Assembly (NCBI RefSeq): GCF_900091585.1 | Contig: NZ_FMHT01000003.1 | Span: forward strand, 2,217,501-2,281,500 | Direction of reading: 5' to 3' | Source of the DNA: Micromonospora nigra | GTDB taxonomy: Bacteria; Actinomycetota; Actinomycetes; Mycobacteriales; Micromonosporaceae | DNA length: 64,000 nucleotides | Shown: positions 62,478-64,000 of the stretch, one piece after another | Layout of the letters: each line of letters opens with the position of its first letter | Position numbering within the stretch: the stretch's first letter is position 1 | Notes under the pieces: model-generated | What the model was told of the DNA's origin: nothing | Databases searched by the model: none | Seen by the model: only the letters and a program-made list of their open reading frames with translations | Program-made: the position numbers and the translations under genes

Positions 62478-64000
62478 CCGCGTCCTCCGTCGTGGCGGCG
62501 CCCGCCGGGCCGGCGGGTCGGGGTCGGTGGATGCCGCGTGGGGGCGGCACCCGGGGTGTCGCGGCGGCCGACGACGGCCGGAGCAGGACCTTGCGCACCT
62601 TGCCGATGGCCGAGTGCGGCAACTCGTCGACGAACTCGACGTCGGTCGGACACTTGAACCGGGCCAGGTGACGTGCGCAGTGGGCGAGCAACTCCTCGCC
62701 GGTGACCCGACGCCCCGGCACCGGCACCACGTACGCCCGGACAGTCTCCCCGGTCCGGGGGTGCGGCACACCCAGTACCGCGGACTCCGCCACCGCCGGG
62801 TGCGCCGAGAGCACCAGCTCCACCTCGCGCGGGTACACGTTGAAGCCGTTGACGATGATCAGGTCGCCGAGGCGGTCGACCAGGAACAGGTCGCCGTCGG
62901 CGTCGGCGTACGCCACGTCCCCGGTGGGCCACCAGCCGTCGGCGTCCGGGCCGCCCCGGCCGTCCGGCCAGTACCCGGCGAACAGGTTGGCCCCACGCAC
63001 CACGACCTGCCCCGGGTCGGTGCCCGACGTCGGGTCGGACAGCTCCAGCTCGTCGGCGTCGTCGTCGGGCACCTGCACGCCGTCGCGCCACAGCTCGATC
63101 CCGTCCGGGTCGACCAGGCGCAGCTCGACGCCGGGCAGCGGGCGGCCCACCGACCCGGGCTTGGGCTCCCCACCCACCAGCGTCGAGGTCAGCGCGGGAG
63201 CGGTCTCGGTCAGGCCGTAGCCCACGTGCACGGGTCGACCCGCAGCCGCGGTGAGGCGTGCCGCGTCGGCCGGCTCCAGCGGCGCCGCGCCGCACACCAC
63301 CACCCGGACCGCCGCCATCGCCGCGGCCAGGGCGGCCGGCTCCGCCCGAGCCCAGGACTGCACCATCGACGGTACGCCGACCAGGACGCTGACCCGGTGC
63401 CGGGCGATCTCACCGAGCGCGGCGTCGGCGCCGAGGTCGTCGACGAGCACCCCCGTCGCGCCGTGGTGCACGACCGCACCGAGCCCCGAGTTGAGCCCGT
63501 ACGCGTGGAACAGCGGCAGCGCCAGCAGCACGGTGTCGTCGGGACCGACCACGGGCGGTTCGATCCGGTCCACCTGCTCCTGGTTGGCGGCCAGCGCGCC
63601 GTGGGTCAGCATGGCGCCCTTCGGCCGGCCCTCGGTGCCGGAGGTGTAGAGCAGCACCGCCAGGTCCTCGGCGCGGCGGGTCGGGAACCGGGCCGCGACA
63701 CCCCCGGTCGGCGGCGCGGTGTGCACGGCCACCAGCGCGGGCAGGGCGGCGGCGGACCCGGCGACCAGGTCCCGCACCCGCTCGGTGCCGATCAGGACGG
63801 ACGCGCCGGAGTCGGCCAGGACGTGGGTGAGTTCGCCGGCCGTGAGGTCGGGGTTGACCGGCACCGCCACCAGCCCGGCCCGCAACGTGGCGAGCAGGCC
63901 CACGACGCAGTCCGGGGAGTTGGGCAGGGCGACGGCCACCCGGCCGGGGCCCTGCCCGTCGCCGGGTACGGCGGCGGCCAGCGCCCGGGCGGTCGCCGTG
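62470..64000 (-). CDS. AMP-dependent long-chain acyl-CoA synthetase (5' end outside window)
   Basis: The frame is open to the right edge, so the N-terminus is missing. The visible ~510 residues show VLLYTSGTEGRPKGAMLTHG (AMP-binding P-loop), GYGLTETAP, WWPTGDVAYADADGDLF and RLGDLIIVNGFNVYP (ATP/hinge), and HSAIGKVRKVLLR with the catalytic Lys. It activates fatty or aromatic acids to CoA thioesters. The C-terminal ~30 residues are disordered. Chain-length preference cannot be read from sequence. Confidence 0.9.
   Translation of the reverse strand, partial: TATARALAAAVPGDGQGPGRVAVALPNSPDCVVGLLATLRAGLVAVPVNPDLTAGELTHVLADSGASVLIGTERVRDLVAGSAAALPALVAVHTAPPTGGVAARFPTRRAEDLAVLLYTSGTEGRPKGAMLTHGALAANQEQVDRIEPPVVGPDDTVLLALPLFHAYGLNSGLGAVVHHGATGVLVDDLGADAALGEIARHRVSVLVGVPSMVQSWARAEPAALAAAMAAVRVVVCGAAPLEPADAARLTAAAGRPVHVGYGLTETAPALTSTLVGGEPKPGSVGRPLPGVELRLVDPDGIELWRDGVQVPDDDADELELSDPTSGTDPGQVVVRGANLFAGYWPDGRGGPDADGWWPTGDVAYADADGDLFLVDRLGDLIIVNGFNVYPREVELVLSAHPAVAESAVLGVPHPRTGETVRAYVVPVPGRRVTGEELLAHCARHLARFKCPTDVEFVDELPHSAIGKVRKVLLRPSSAAATPRVPPPRGIHRPRPAGPAGAATTEDADA

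Overview
The window is very GC-rich DNA with dense, often overlapping genes, frequent GTG starts and almost no spacer DNA. It reads as a chromosomal segment of a filamentous actinobacterium. Several gene neighbourhoods match known actinobacterial synteny: DUF3152 / TetR / DUF3107 / ferritin-like / RhlE-type helicase (compare Mycobacterium tuberculosis Rv3207c-Rv3211), and rex-hemA-hemC-hemD-hemB (compare Streptomyces). The mix of many secreted hydrolases and a kinase with a CBM2-like ectodomain suggests Micromonosporaceae, possibly Micromonospora. That placement is an inference from gene content, not a measured identity. I see no tRNA, rRNA, CRISPR array, prophage or transposase.

Layout. 0-10.7 kb holds a minus-strand set (metzincin-like DUF3152 protein, alpha/beta hydrolase, a long Pro/Ala-rich protein broken by one frameshift). 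Divergent from it run a TetR regulator, DUF3107, a DEAD-box RNA helicase with a repeat-bearing leader, a methyltransferase and an XRE regulator. 10.8-16.2 kb has a membrane protein with duplicated histidine motifs, a RecQ helicase fused to a phosphoribosyltransferase-like domain, a lipoprotein and an SDR. 15.4-21.0 kb is a complete branched-chain amino-acid type ABC transporter (livKGFHM); the livM frame has lost its normal stop at a palindromic element. 21.7-24.9 kb has a secreted glycerophosphodiesterase and a TrkH/TrkA-type potassium uptake pair.

24.9-33.9 kb is signalling-rich. It has a transmembrane Ser/Thr kinase with a CBM2-like outer domain and acidic tail, a spermidine-synthase-like membrane protein and an M15-like secreted peptidase. 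It also has a tightly overlapping operon: receiver-PP2C phosphatase, CHASE3 histidine kinase, stand-alone receiver, inositol-monophosphatase-like enzyme. 34-42.3 kb is mostly housekeeping: M28 peptidase, PLP dehydratase, Smr and TPR proteins, ROK sugar kinase, ABC-F ATPase, and a BON-methyltransferase fusion. 42.5-54.2 kb is rich in exported enzymes (family-10-like glycosylhydrolase, phospholipase A2, lytic transglycosylase, large nuclease) around a degenerate-cyclase/ATPase regulator.

54.3-61.3 kb has a PadR/membrane-protein pair with a probable leaderless autoregulated promoter, then the rex-hemACDB operon. A clear Rex operator sits in the rex promoter, tying haem synthesis to NADH/NAD+ state. 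The right end is an operon of an AMP-dependent acyl-CoA ligase (cut by the window edge), a glutaredoxin-like protein and a HAD hydrolase.

I do not see a clearly new multi-gene defence or mobile system. The items I find most worth testing are the kinase ectodomain, the four-copy palindrome in the helicase leader, the palindrome that removes the livM stop codon, the duplicated-histidine membrane protein and the signalling operon without a DNA-binding output.
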